NCBI RefSeq assembly: GCF_040706555.1
Contig: NZ_JAPDRH010000003.1
Span: 186,001-250,000 of the forward strand
DNA length: 64,000 nucleotides
Direction of reading: 5' to 3'
Origin: Lentisalinibacter salinarum
GTDB taxonomy: Bacteria; Pseudomonadota; Gammaproteobacteria; Steroidobacterales; Woeseiaceae
The position numbers were made by a program, and so were the translations under genes. Below are positions 7,900 through 16,294 of this stretch, piece by piece. The notes beneath the pieces are model-generated. The model was not told where the DNA came from, searched no databases, and saw only the letters and a list, made by a program, of their open reading frames with translations. Positions within the stretch are counted from its first letter, which is position 1. Each line of letters opens with the position of its first letter.

Positions 7900-9320
7900 G
7901 CTCGATCGACATGAACGGAGTGCAGACCCTGTTCGAAAAGGTGTGGAACCAGCACGTCGTGGTGCCCGAGACGGACGAGACCCCGGCCGTCCTCTACATC
8001 GATCTGCACCTGATTCACGAGGTCACCACACCGCAGGCCTTCAGCGTGCTGCGCGAGCGCGGCCTCCCCGTGCGCCGTCCGGACCTCACGCTGGCGACCA
8101 TGGACCACTCCACGCCGACGACGCCGGTGCGCAAGCTCTCCGACATCGAGGTGGTCGGCGAGAGCGCGGCCAATCAGATCCGCCGCATGGAGGCGAACTG
8201 CCGGGAATTCGGCATCGACCTGCTGGGCTTCGACAGCGATGCCCGCGGCATCGTCCACGTCATTGGCCCCGAACTCGGAGCGACCCAGCCCGGCAAGACC
8301 ATCGTCTGCGGCGACAGCCATACCTCGACCCACGGAGCGTTCGGGGCGCTGGCCTTCGGCATCGGCACCACGGAAGTGGGCCACGTGCTGGCCACCCAGT
8401 GCCTGCTGCAGCGCCGGCCGAAGACACTGGCCATCGAGGTCACGGGCCGGCTCGGACCGGGCGTCTCCGCCAAGGACATCATCCTCGCCATCATCGGCGA
8501 GATCGGGGTGGACGGAGGAACGGGCCACGTCATCGAGTACCGGGGCGATGCCATCCGCGCGCTGGACATGGAGGCCCGGATGACCATCTGCAACATGTCC
8601 ATCGAGGCAGGCGCACGCGCCGGCATGATCGCGCCGGACGACACCACCTTCGAGTATCTCTGGGGCCGCCCGCGGGTGCCGCAGGGCGAGGACTGGGAGC
8701 GGGCGCTGGCCCGCTGGCGGGCGCTCGCCACCGACGGCGATGCCGCATTCGACCGGCAGGTGCGCATCGATGCCTCGAGCCTCACACCCATGGTCACCTT
8801 CGGCACCAACCCGGGCATGGTCGTCCCCGTGACCGAGAACATACCGGAGGGGCCGGGACGGGCGTTCGCCAAGGCCCTGGACTACATGGGACTCGAGAGC
8901 GGACGGCCGATCGCGGGCACGCCGGTGGACGTCGTCTTCGTCGGCAGCTGTACCAACTCCCGGCTGTCGGACCTCGAACAGGTCGCGGCCATCCTGCGCG
9001 GTCGCCGCGTCGCGGACAACGTCCGCATGCTGGTGGTGCCGGGCTCGCAGCAGGTCAAGCGGCAGGCCGAGGAAAGAGGACTGGACGAGGTCTTTCGTGC
9101 GGCCGGCGCCGAGTGGCGAGAGTCCGGGTGCTCCATGTGCCTGGGCATGAACGGCGACACGGTGCCCCGCGGCAAGCTCTCGGTCAGCACCAGCAACCGC
9201 AATTTCGAGGGCCGCCAGGGCGCGGGCGCGCGCACGGTTCTGGCGAGCCCATTGACGGCCGCCGCCTCCGCCGTCGTAGGGCGCATCGCCGACCCGCGGC
9301 CGCTGCTGGAAGGAGTCTGA
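7896..9320 (+). CDS. leuC: 3-isopropylmalate dehydratase large subunit
   Basis: 474 aa aconitase-family protein. With LeuD it isomerises 2- to 3-isopropylmalate. The three [4Fe-4S] cysteines are visible: C352 in VGSCTNSR and C412 and C415 in SGCSMCLGMN. The CGDSHTSTHGAFGALAFGIGTTEV signature region is intact. The ATG overlaps the ilvE stop (ATGA), indicating coupled translation, and leuD follows four bases after the stop. Length matches proteobacterial LeuC (about 465-475). Confidence 0.97.
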   Translation: MSSIDMNGVQTLFEKVWNQHVVVPETDETPAVLYIDLHLIHEVTTPQAFSVLRERGLPVRRPDLTLATMDHSTPTTPVRKLSDIEVVGESAANQIRRMEANCREFGIDLLGFDSDARGIVHVIGPELGATQPGKTIVCGDSHTSTHGAFGALAFGIGTTEVGHVLATQCLLQRRPKTLAIEVTGRLGPGVSAKDIILAIIGEIGVDGGTGHVIEYRGDAIRALDMEARMTICNMSIEAGARAGMIAPDDTTFEYLWGRPRVPQGEDWERALARWRALATDGDAAFDRQVRIDASSLTPMVTFGTNPGMVVPVTENIPEGPGRAFAKALDYMGLESGRPIAGTPVDVVFVGSCTNSRLSDLEQVAAILRGRRVADNVRMLVVPGSQQVKRQAEERGLDEVFRAAGAEWRESGCSMCLGMNGDTVPRGKLSVSTSNRNFEGRQGAGARTVLASPLTAAASAVVGRIADPRPLLEGV

Positions 9321-9324
9321 GCCC

Positions 9325-9909
9325 ATGGAACCCGTCACCCGCATCGAGTCGGCCACGGTCGTCATCGACCAGAGCGACATCGACACCGACCAGATCATCC
9401 CTGCCCGCTTCCTGACCACCACCAGCAAGGAGGGGCTCGGTGAGGCTCTGTTCGCGGACTGGCGCTACGGCGAGGACGGCAGCGAGAACCCGGACTTCGT
9501 GCTGAACAAACCGGAGAACGCGGCCCGTACCATACTTGTCGCCGGCAATAATTTCGGCTGCGGCTCCTCCCGCGAACACGCGGCCTGGGCGCTGGCGGAT
9601 TACGGCATCCGCGCGGTCATCAGCACCGAGATCGCGGATATCTTCCGCAGCAACGCGCTGAAGAACGGCCTGCTGCCGGTGGACGTGCCCGCCGAGTTGC
9701 ACCGCTGGCTGCTGGATCATCCCGGAGCGAATGTGGTCCTGGACCTCGAGAGCAATACACTCACGCTGCCCGACGGCCGCGAGCACCGCTTCCGCATCGA
9801 GGCCTTTGCCCGCTACTGCCTGATGCAGGGCACCGATCAGCTCGGCTTCCTGCTGAACCAGGAAGACGCCATCGCGCGCTTCGAGACGACACGGCCATGG
9901 AAGCCCTGA
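9325..9909 (+). CDS. leuD: 3-isopropylmalate dehydratase small subunit
   Basis: 194 aa, the swivel domain that completes the LeuCD isomerase. Contains the substrate-binding NNFGCGSSREHAAWALADYG stretch near residue 75 and the N-terminal DQSDIDTDQIIPARFL element typical of bacterial LeuD. It begins just after leuC, and its last codons overlap the leuB start by 13 bases. LeuCD assemble in the cytoplasm. Confidence 0.97.
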   Translation: MEPVTRIESATVVIDQSDIDTDQIIPARFLTTTSKEGLGEALFADWRYGEDGSENPDFVLNKPENAARTILVAGNNFGCGSSREHAAWALADYGIRAVISTEIADIFRSNALKNGLLPVDVPAELHRWLLDHPGANVVLDLESNTLTLPDGREHRFRIEAFARYCLMQGTDQLGFLLNQEDAIARFETTRPWKP

Positions 9910-10964
9910 TCGCCCTGCTTCCGGGAGACGGTATCGGCCCCGAGGTCACGGAGGCCGGCCGGCGAGTGCTCGAGGCCGTGGCGTCGCGGCACGGCCACCG
10001 CTTCGAGATGCACGAGGGCCTCATAGGCGGCGCCGCCATCGACGCCCGCGGCAGCGCCCTCCCCCCCGATACGCTGGAACTCTGCACCCGCGCCGATGCC
10101 GTTCTGCTGGGCGCCGTCGGCGGGCCCAAGTGGTCCGACCCGGAGGCCCCGGTCCGACCCGAGCAGGGTCTGCTGGACCTGCGTTCCGCGCTGGGCGTCT
10201 TCGCCAACCTGAGGCCGGTGCGGCCGCTGCCGGAACTGTTCGAAGCCTCCGCCATCCGCGCGGAACGGCTGCAGGGCACCGACCTCATGGTGGTGCGCGA
10301 GCTGACCGGCGGCATCTATTTCGGGGAGAAACACCGCGACGCCGACAGCGCCTCGGACCTGTGCCGCTACACCCGGCCCGAGATCGAGCGCATCGTCCGG
10401 GTCGCCGGCGGGCTGGCGCGGGACCGGCGCGGCCGGCTCACCTCCGTGGACAAGGCCAACGTGCTGGAGACTTCCCGCCTGTGGCGGCGGGTCACCACGG
10501 AGATCGTATCGGCGGAATTCCCGGAGGTGGAGCTGGAACACATGCTGGTCGATGCCGCCGCGATGCACCTGATCAGCCGGCCGGCCGACTTCGACGTCAT
10601 CGTCACCGAGAACATGTTCGGGGACATCCTCACCGACGAGGCGTCGATGCTGTCCGCTTCCCTCGGCATGCTCCCGTCGGCCTCGCTGGGCGGCGGCACC
10701 CGGGGCCTGTACGAGCCGATCCACGGTTCGGCTCCCGACATCGCCGGTCGGGATGCGGCCAACCCCTGTGCCACCATCGCCAGCGCGGCGATGCTGCTGC
10801 GCTACAGCCTCGGCCTGCCCGGGGAAGCGGACGAAGTGGAGCAGGCCGTGGCGGCGGCCATCCGCGGCGGCGCCCGGACCGCGGACATCGCGGCGCGAGG
10901 GCATGCCTTCCTGGGAACGCGGGAGATGACCGCCGCCGTGATCGAGCGGCTCGGCGGAGACTGA
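9897..10964 (+). CDS. leuB: 3-isopropylmalate dehydrogenase
   Basis: 355 aa. Oxidises and decarboxylates 3-isopropylmalate to 2-oxoisocaproate using NAD+. N-terminus IALLPGDGIGPEVTEAGRRVLEAV and the signature NMFGDILTDEASMLSASLGMLPSASLG match the isocitrate/isopropylmalate dehydrogenase family; the loop GLLDLRSALGVFANLRPVRP carries the conserved Arg residues that bind substrate. Start overlaps the end of leuD. Last gene of the operon; it converges on the methionine operon with only 21 bases between stops, in which a short CCGGCT/AGCCGG inverted repeat (10980-10993) may serve as a 3' hairpin. Confidence 0.97.
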   Translation: MEALIALLPGDGIGPEVTEAGRRVLEAVASRHGHRFEMHEGLIGGAAIDARGSALPPDTLELCTRADAVLLGAVGGPKWSDPEAPVRPEQGLLDLRSALGVFANLRPVRPLPELFEASAIRAERLQGTDLMVVRELTGGIYFGEKHRDADSASDLCRYTRPEIERIVRVAGGLARDRRGRLTSVDKANVLETSRLWRRVTTEIVSAEFPEVELEHMLVDAAAMHLISRPADFDVIVTENMFGDILTDEASMLSASLGMLPSASLGGGTRGLYEPIHGSAPDIAGRDAANPCATIASAAMLLRYSLGLPGEADEVEQAVAAAIRGGARTADIAARGHAFLGTREMTAAVIERLGGD

Positions 10965-10985
10965 GGGGCTGACGTCCGACCGGCT

Positions 10986-12074
10986 TCAGCCGGCTGCCAG
11001 CGCCCGCGGCGCAGCGAGGCCGCCGCGGAATTCCCGCACCAGTTCACCCAGCGCCTCCAGGTCGATCAGGAATCCGTCGTGCCCGTGGGGGGTGTCCAGC
11101 ACCTCGTAGCGAGCGTTCGGCAGGTGATCGGCGAGGTAGCGCTGTTCGGCGGGCGGGTACAGCACGTCGGAGCTGACGGAGACCACGAGAGCCGGCTGCC
11201 GCATGCCGGCCAGCACCGCCTCGAGTTCGCCACGGCCGCGACCGAGGTCGTGGCTGTCCATGGCCTGGGTGAGACGCACGTAGGCAGCTGCATCGAAGCG
11301 GTCCACCAGCTTGTCGCCCTGGTAGCGCAGGTAGGACTCCACCTGGAAGAGATCCGGATTCGCCTTGTCCCGCCCGAACCGGCTCTCGAAGTTATCCCAG
11401 CTCCGGTAACTGACCATCGCGATCATGCGCGCCACGGACATGCCCTGGCGCGGCGGCGCATCGTCCGGGTAATGCCCCTCTCGCCACAGCGGATCCCGCC
11501 AGATGGCCTGGCGCTGTGCCTCGCTGATGCCGATGCACCAGGCGCTGTGCCGAGCGGAGACGCCGATGGGGGCGATGGCGTCCACCCGGTCCGGATAGCA
11601 GGCAGCCCACTCCAGCACCTGCATGCCGCCGAGCGACGGGCCGATGACCAGCGCCAGACGGCCGACGCCCAGCGCGTCCAGCAGGCGGCGCTGCAGGTGC
11701 ACCATGTCGCGGACCGTCACCCGAGGGAAGTCGCCCCCCTGCCGCCGCCCGCCGTCCGGCGTCGGCGACAGCGGCCCGGAACTGCCGTAGCAGCCGCCGA
11801 GCACATTGCTGCAGACGATGAAATCCCGCTCCGGGTCGAGCGCCCTGCCCGGCCCCAGCATGCCGGCCCACCAGTCGTCCGCATCGGCCGAGCCGGTCAG
11901 CGCGTGGCACACCAGCACCGCATTCGTGCCGTCCCGGTTCAGCCGGCCCCAGGTCCGGTAGGCGACCACCGGTTCTTCGACGACGTCCCCGCTCTCGAGG
12001 GGCAGCGCATCGGGCAGCTCCAGGTAGCGCGTCTCGGTGGAGAGCCAGCGCGCGATGCCGGGAGGCAGGCTCAT
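10986..12074 (-). CDS. metX: homoserine O-acyltransferase (MetX family)
   Basis: 362 aa alpha/beta-hydrolase-fold enzyme. It activates homoserine by transferring an acetyl or succinyl group from CoA. The catalytic triad is visible: the nucleophile Ser in GPSLGGMQVLEWA, Asp in SSDVLYPP and His in PHGHDGFL. The start ATG at 12074 overlaps the metY stop (ATGA); an in-frame extension upstream is only the metY antisense frame. MetX was first defined as the acetyltransferase, but several gammaproteobacterial MetX enzymes are succinyltransferases, so donor specificity is open. Last gene of the SAM-riboswitch operon metB-like, metY, metX. Confidence 0.93.
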   Translation of the reverse strand: MSLPPGIARWLSTETRYLELPDALPLESGDVVEEPVVAYRTWGRLNRDGTNAVLVCHALTGSADADDWWAGMLGPGRALDPERDFIVCSNVLGGCYGSSGPLSPTPDGGRRQGGDFPRVTVRDMVHLQRRLLDALGVGRLALVIGPSLGGMQVLEWAACYPDRVDAIAPIGVSARHSAWCIGISEAQRQAIWRDPLWREGHYPDDAPPRQGMSVARMIAMVSYRSWDNFESRFGRDKANPDLFQVESYLRYQGDKLVDRFDAAAYVRLTQAMDSHDLGRGRGELEAVLAGMRQPALVVSVSSDVLYPPAEQRYLADHLPNARYEVLDTPHGHDGFLIDLEALGELVREFRGGLAAPRALAAG

Positions 12075-13396
12075 GCGGCGTCCCGGCTCCGGGCCTTGGC
12101 GAAGGCCTGTTCGAAATCCGCCTTGATGTCGTCGATGTGCTCGATGCCCACCGAGACCCGGATCATGTCCGGCGTCACACCCGCGGAACGCTGCTCTTCC
12201 TCGCTCAGCTGCTGGTGGGTGGTGGTCGCCGGGTGGATCACCAGCGTCTTGGCGTCGCCCACGTTGGCGAGATGGCTGGCCAGCTCGACCGACTCGATGA
12301 AGCGCCTGCCGGCCTCGGCGCCGCCGCGGATGCCGAAGGTCAGCACTGCGCCATAACCGTTGGTGAAGTAGTGCTTCGCCCGCTCGTGATAGGGATGGGA
12401 CTCGAGGCCCGGGTAGTTCACGAACGAGACGTCGGGCTGCTCGGCCAGCCAGCGCGCGAGCTCCAGCGAGTTGTCGGCATGGCGCTGGGCCCGCAGCGAC
12501 AGCGTCTCCAGGCCCTGCAGCAGCAGGAAGGAGTTGAACGGACTCAGCGCAGGGCCGATGTCGCGCAGGCCCTCCACGCGGGCACGGATGATGAAGGCGA
12601 TATTGCCGAACGGCCCATCCGGCCCGAACACCTCCGCGAATTTCAAACCGTGATAGCCGGGCGACGGGTCGGTGAACACGGGGAACTTGCCGTTCGACCA
12701 GTCGAACCGGCCGGAGTCGACGATGACCCCGCCGATGGTGGTGCCGTGTCCGCCGATCCACTTGGTGGCGGACTGCACCACGATATCGGCACCGTGGTCT
12801 ATCGGCCGCACGATGTAGCCGCAGCAGCCCAGCGTGTTGTCCACGATCAGCGGAATGCCGTTGTCGTGGGCGAGATCGGCCAGCGCCCGGAAGTCGGGCA
12901 CGTCGAAGCCCGGGTTGCCGATCGACTCGACGTACAGCGCCTTCGTGTTCTCGTCGATGGCGGCCGCATAGTCGTCGAGCGCGTCGCCCTCGACGAAGCG
13001 CACGTCGATGCCGAGCCGGGGCAGCGAGACCTTGAACTGGTTGTAGGTACCGCCGTAGAGCGAGCTGCGGGCGACGATGTTCTCGCCCGCCTGCGCCAGC
13101 GTCGTGATGGCCAGGAACTGGGCCGCCTGGCCGCTGCCCGTCGCCAGCGCCGCCACGCCGCCCTCCAGCGCGGCCACCCGCTGCTCGAACACGTCGTTGG
13201 TCGGATTCATGATCCGGGAGTAGATGTTGCCGAACTCCTCCAGGCCGAACAGGCGCGCGCCATGCGCCGTGTCGTCGAACGTGTACGACGTGGTCTGGTA
13301 GATGGGGACCGCCCGCGAGTTCGTGCCCGGCGCCGGCTCCTGGCCGGCGTGGATCTGCAGGGTCTCGTAATGAAGCTTGGTTTTATCCAGTGCCAT
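12071..13396 (-). CDS. metY: O-acetylhomoserine aminocarboxypropyltransferase / sulfhydrylase
   Basis: 441 aa Cys/Met-metabolism PLP enzyme, longer than MetB and of typical MetY length. It makes homocysteine directly from O-acylhomoserine and sulfide. The PLP lysine lies in VQSATKWIGGHGTTIGG, and the N-terminal half shows YSRIMNPTNDVFEQRVAALEGG, both family marks. A GAGAGGA sequence precedes the ATG. It is 57 bases behind the metB-like gene and overlaps metX by ATGA. Having both MetY and a MetB-like protein gives two routes to homocysteine. Confidence 0.94.
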   Translation of the reverse strand: MALDKTKLHYETLQIHAGQEPAPGTNSRAVPIYQTTSYTFDDTAHGARLFGLEEFGNIYSRIMNPTNDVFEQRVAALEGGVAALATGSGQAAQFLAITTLAQAGENIVARSSLYGGTYNQFKVSLPRLGIDVRFVEGDALDDYAAAIDENTKALYVESIGNPGFDVPDFRALADLAHDNGIPLIVDNTLGCCGYIVRPIDHGADIVVQSATKWIGGHGTTIGGVIVDSGRFDWSNGKFPVFTDPSPGYHGLKFAEVFGPDGPFGNIAFIIRARVEGLRDIGPALSPFNSFLLLQGLETLSLRAQRHADNSLELARWLAEQPDVSFVNYPGLESHPYHERAKHYFTNGYGAVLTFGIRGGAEAGRRFIESVELASHLANVGDAKTLVIHPATTTHQQLSEEEQRSAGVTPDMIRVSVGIEHIDDIKADFEQAFAKARSRDAA

Positions 13397-13453
13397 CGCT
13401 CTGTCCTCTCTCCCTTGTGAGGTTCCGTTGATTCGTCGTCTGCCGCGGATCGC

Positions 13454-14641
13454 TCAGCCGGCCACCGCTCGCAGGTCGCCCCGCGCGCCCAGGCCGTCCA
13501 GCGCCCGCTCGAGGTCGCCGATCAGGTCCGTCGCTGACTCGATGCCGACGCTGAGACGGATCAGGCTGTCGCTGATACCGGCCGCGGTGCGGGCCTCCGG
13601 CGTCATGGGCGCATGGGTCATCGTCGCCGGGTGACAGACCAGGCTCTCGACCCCGCCGAGGGATTCGGCGAGCGAGAAGTGGACGAGTCCCTCCGCGATG
13701 CGACCGGCATCTTCGATGCCGCCCCTGAGTTCGAAACTGACCATACCGCCGAAACCGCTTTGCTGCCGGGCGGCGATCAGGTGGCCGGGATGACTCTCCA
13801 GCCCGGGGTAGTACACCCGCGCCACCTGTTCCTGACCCGCCAGAAACTCCGCCAGCGCCGCCGCGTTCTCCTCGTGCTGGCGCATCCGCGCGAACAGCGT
13901 GCGCACGCCCCGCAGCGTGAGGTAGCTGTCGAACGGCGCTCCCGTTATGCCGATACAGTTCGCCCAGTCGGCGAGTTCCGATGCCAGCGCCTCGTCGCCG
14001 GCCACGACTGCCCCGCCGACCACGTCGCTGTGGCCGTTCAGATACTTGGTCGTCGAATGCACGACGAGGTCGGCGCCGAGGGCCAGCGGCTGCTGCAGTG
14101 CCGGCGACAGGAAGGTGTTGTCCACGGCGACCAGAGCGCCGCAGTCCCTCGCCAGGCCGACGACCCGGTTGATGTCCGTGATACGCAGCAAGGGGTTGCT
14201 CGGCGTCTCCACCCAGATCAGCCGCGGCCCGCGGCTGCAGGCCTCCTCCAGCGCGCGGACATCGGTCTGGTCGACGAATTCGAGGTCGAATGCGCCCCGG
14301 TCGGCCAGATTGCGGAACAGCCGGAAGCTGCCGCCGTAGCAGTCGTGTGGCGCGATCAGCAGGTCGCCCGGCTTGAGGAGCTGGCAGACCAGCGTGATGG
14401 CCGACATCCCCGAGGCGGTCACGACGGCGCCTGCGCCGCCCTCCAGCTCCGTCAGTGCCCGGCCGAGGGCATCTCGCGTGGGGTTGCCGCTGCGCGTGTA
14501 GTCGTACTGACGCGGTCGGCCGAAGCCCTCGAAGGTGTAATTGGACGACAGGTGCAGGGGCGGGACGACCGCGCCGTGCTGGGCGTCGGACTCCAGCGCC
14601 GCACGCACAGCCTGGGTCGCACTCTGGGGGCCTTGTGTCAT
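13454..14641 (-). CDS. metB: cystathionine gamma-synthase family protein
   Basis: 395 aa from the ATG at 14641 (MTQGPQSATQAVRAALESDAQHGAV), chosen because GGAGAA lies just upstream and because the longer frame would enter the riboswitch. PLP-binding motif VHSTTKYLNGHSDVVGG and N-terminal YDYTRSGNPTRDALGRALTELEGG are typical of the MetB/MetC/MetZ family. The likely reaction is O-acylhomoserine plus cysteine to cystathionine. The family members share these motifs, so beta-lyase or sulfhydrylase activity cannot be ruled out, but position first in a SAM-controlled operon with metX favours cystathionine gamma-synthase. Confidence 0.85.
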   Translation of the reverse strand: MTQGPQSATQAVRAALESDAQHGAVVPPLHLSSNYTFEGFGRPRQYDYTRSGNPTRDALGRALTELEGGAGAVVTASGMSAITLVCQLLKPGDLLIAPHDCYGGSFRLFRNLADRGAFDLEFVDQTDVRALEEACSRGPRLIWVETPSNPLLRITDINRVVGLARDCGALVAVDNTFLSPALQQPLALGADLVVHSTTKYLNGHSDVVGGAVVAGDEALASELADWANCIGITGAPFDSYLTLRGVRTLFARMRQHEENAAALAEFLAGQEQVARVYYPGLESHPGHLIAARQQSGFGGMVSFELRGGIEDAGRIAEGLVHFSLAESLGGVESLVCHPATMTHAPMTPEARTAAGISDSLIRLSVGIESATDLIGDLERALDGLGARGDLRAVAG

Positions 14642-14645
14642 GAAT

Positions 14646-14697
14646 GTTCTCCGTCTGATCGCGGGCCCGGCACTCAGGCTGCCACTCTGCGGAGAAC
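14646..14697 (-). promoter_or_regulatory. Shine-Dalgarno sequestering stem of the SAM riboswitch
   Basis: On the minus strand GTTCTCCG (14697-14690) is the exact complement of CGGAGAAC (14653-14646), which contains the metB ribosome binding site. The eight-base stem would block ribosome loading. Together with the aptamer just upstream this indicates a translational rather than transcriptional switch; no U-rich terminator is present between aptamer and ATG. Confidence 0.65.
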
Positions 14698-14743
14698 TCG
14701 AGGAAGGTGCCTCGCCCATCGGTATCGCTACCGCTGCTCGGAC

Positions 14744-14864
14744 ACTCATCTTTCGCTCAGCACCTTTTTCGTGCTGCCGCAGGAGTTGGCACCTTTTCAG
14801 GCTGGTTAGGCCTGAAGGTTGCCCCGGCGTCGTCGGGCCCTTCCCTCAGCCGGTCTCGATGAGT
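14744..14864 (-). promoter_or_regulatory. SAM-I (S box) riboswitch aptamer
   Basis: Reading the minus strand, the parts of the SAM-I consensus appear in order: P1 ACTCATC (14864-14858) closing with GATGAGT (14750-14744); the core GAGGGA..GGGCCC and GGGCAACC; P3 TTCAGGC/GCCTGAA (14816-14810 with 14802-14796); the conserved AAGGTGCCAACTCCTGC; P4 CAGCAC/GTGCTG (14776-14771 with 14763-14758); and GAAAGATGAG. S-adenosylmethionine binding should repress the downstream metB-like, metY and metX genes. Confidence 0.93.
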
Positions 14865-14871
14865 AGCGGCG

Positions 14872-14901
14872 ACTATAGTGGCCGCCCGCCGCCGCCGTCA
14901 A
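14872..14901 (-). promoter_or_regulatory. met operon promoter
   Basis: TTGACG (14901-14896), 18-base spacer, TATAGT (14877-14872, five of six). Transcription would start within a few bases of the riboswitch P1 stem, so the aptamer is the very 5' end of the message. The his promoter diverges about 60 bases away. Confidence 0.7.
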
Positions 14902-14960
14902 CCGTTCTTTGGTTTCAACGGAAATCGTTGCGCGGCCCGGATGCGGCCTGGCAGACCCTG

Positions 14961-15008
14961 TTGACCGGACCATCGATTTGCATTAATGTATTAACGCGTT
15001 AATACATT
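14961..15008 (+). promoter_or_regulatory. his operon promoter with palindromic operator
   Basis: A -35 TTGACC (14961-14966) is followed after 17 bases by TAATGT (14984-14989) as the likely -10. Overlapping the -10 and the start region is a perfect 24-bp palindrome at 14985-15008, each half reading AATGTATTAACG toward the CGCG centre, striking in this GC-rich DNA. It is nine bases before the trpR-like gene hisR, so it is most likely the binding site for that repressor, giving autoregulation of the whole his operon. Confidence 0.7.
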
Positions 15009-15016
15009 GGTACAGC

Positions 15017-15325
15017 ATGAAACCCAACCGCGAGACGCGCGCGCGCCGGGCGGCGCGGGAGCAGACGGCGTTATGCGAGGCGCTGGTCGCCATGCGCAGC
15101 GCCGACGAGATGCGCGCCCTGCTCGCCGATCTGTGCACGCCGGCCGAGCTGCAGGCACTCGTCGACCGCTGGCGGGTGGTGCAACTGCTCGACGAAGGTC
15201 TGCCCTATCGCCGGATCAACGAGATGACCGGCGTCAGCGTGACGACCATCGGCCGGGTCGCGCGGTTTCTCGCCGACGGCTTCGGCGGCTACCGCACGGC
15301 GCTGGAGCGAACCCGCAAGGACTGA
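15017..15325 (+). CDS. hisR: TrpR/YerC-YecD family repressor, probable histidine operon regulator
   Basis: 102 aa, the size of TrpR-type repressors. The N-terminal part is helical; the helix-turn-helix is LPYRRINEMTGVSVTTIGRVARFL (about residues 62-85), as in the YerC/YecD branch of the family. It is the first gene of the his operon, with hisG 37 bases downstream, and just behind a 24-bp palindrome that overlaps the promoter. TrpR-family members linked to his operons have been named HisR in comparative-genomics work. Histidine as co-repressor is inferred from context. The ATG lacks a strong ribosome binding site. Confidence 0.8.
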   Translation: MKPNRETRARRAAREQTALCEALVAMRSADEMRALLADLCTPAELQALVDRWRVVQLLDEGLPYRRINEMTGVSVTTIGRVARFLADGFGGYRTALERTRKD

Positions 15326-15362
15326 CACGGAGGCGCCGACGCGCCTCCCCGAGGAACCCCGA

Positions 15363-16265
15363 ATGCAGAGCGAAACCCCGCGGCTGAAGATCGCGATCCA
15401 GAAATCCGGCCGCCTGACCGAGCACTGTCTCGATCTCCTGTCGCGGTGCGGACTGAAGTACACCCAGAGCAAGGACCAGCTGTTCTGCTTCGGCGAAAAC
15501 ATGCCCATCGACATCCTGCTGGTACGCGACGACGACATTCCGGGCCTGGTCGCCGACGATGTCTGCGACCTGGGCATCGCGGGGCTGAACGTGATCCACG
15601 AAAAACGTCTGCACGGCGACGGCAACGGCGAGCTGTCCAACTTCGAGGTCATCCGCGGGCTGGATTTCGGTCACTGCCGGCTGTGCATCGCCGCTCCCGA
15701 CGAGCTGCCCTACGAGGGCCCGGCCTCCCTCGCCGGCCGGCGCATCGCGACCAGTTATCCTGGCGTCCTGGCAGGTTTCCTGCGCGAGGCCGGCATCGAG
15801 GCCGAGATCGTCCACTTCTCCGGCGCGGTGGAAATCGCCCCGCGACTGGGACGGGCCGATTTCATCTGCGACCTGGTGTCCACCGGCTCCACGCTCGCCG
15901 CCAATCAGCTGCGCGAGGTGGAGACGGTGCTCGAGAGCGAGGCGGCGCTGATTCGCACCGCTGCCGAGCTGCCGCCGGCCAAGGTCGAGTGGATCGAGCG
16001 TCTGCTGATGCGCATCGAGGGCGTGCAGCAGGTACGCGAGAGCAAGTACATCATGCTGCACGCGCCGCGCAGCGCGCTGGCCGAGATCACGCGGCTGTTG
16101 CCGGGATCCGAGGCGCCCACCATCCTGCCCCTGGAGGGACGCGAGGATCGCGTCGCCGTGCACGCGGTGTGCCGCGAGAATGTATTCTGGGAGACCCTCG
16201 AAAACCTGAAGGCCGCCGGCGCCAGCGCCATGCTCGTGCTGCCGGTCGAGAAGATGCTCGCCTGA
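15363..16265 (+). CDS. hisG: ATP phosphoribosyltransferase (long form)
   Basis: 300 aa, the length of the HisG long form with a C-terminal histidine-binding regulatory domain (about 225-300), so no HisZ partner is needed. It joins ATP and phosphoribosyl pyrophosphate, the first step of histidine synthesis, and is feedback-inhibited by histidine. N-terminus LKIAIQKSGRLTEHCLDLLSRCG and the PRPP-binding region DLVSTGSTLAANQLREVE (about 165-182) are clear. A GAGGAA site precedes the ATG. The operon thus has both repression and enzyme feedback. Confidence 0.96.
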   Translation: MQSETPRLKIAIQKSGRLTEHCLDLLSRCGLKYTQSKDQLFCFGENMPIDILLVRDDDIPGLVADDVCDLGIAGLNVIHEKRLHGDGNGELSNFEVIRGLDFGHCRLCIAAPDELPYEGPASLAGRRIATSYPGVLAGFLREAGIEAEIVHFSGAVEIAPRLGRADFICDLVSTGSTLAANQLREVETVLESEAALIRTAAELPPAKVEWIERLLMRIEGVQQVRESKYIMLHAPRSALAEITRLLPGSEAPTILPLEGREDRVAVHAVCRENVFWETLENLKAAGASAMLVLPVEKMLA

Positions 16266-16294
16266 TCCGGAGTCGACCGAAGACGGAGCCGACC

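Noticed and set aside
14642..14749. Longer start for the metB-like gene (36 extra residues)
   Set aside because: The extension would be encoded within the P1 end and expression platform of the SAM riboswitch; the ATG at 14641 has a ribosome binding site and fits the family.
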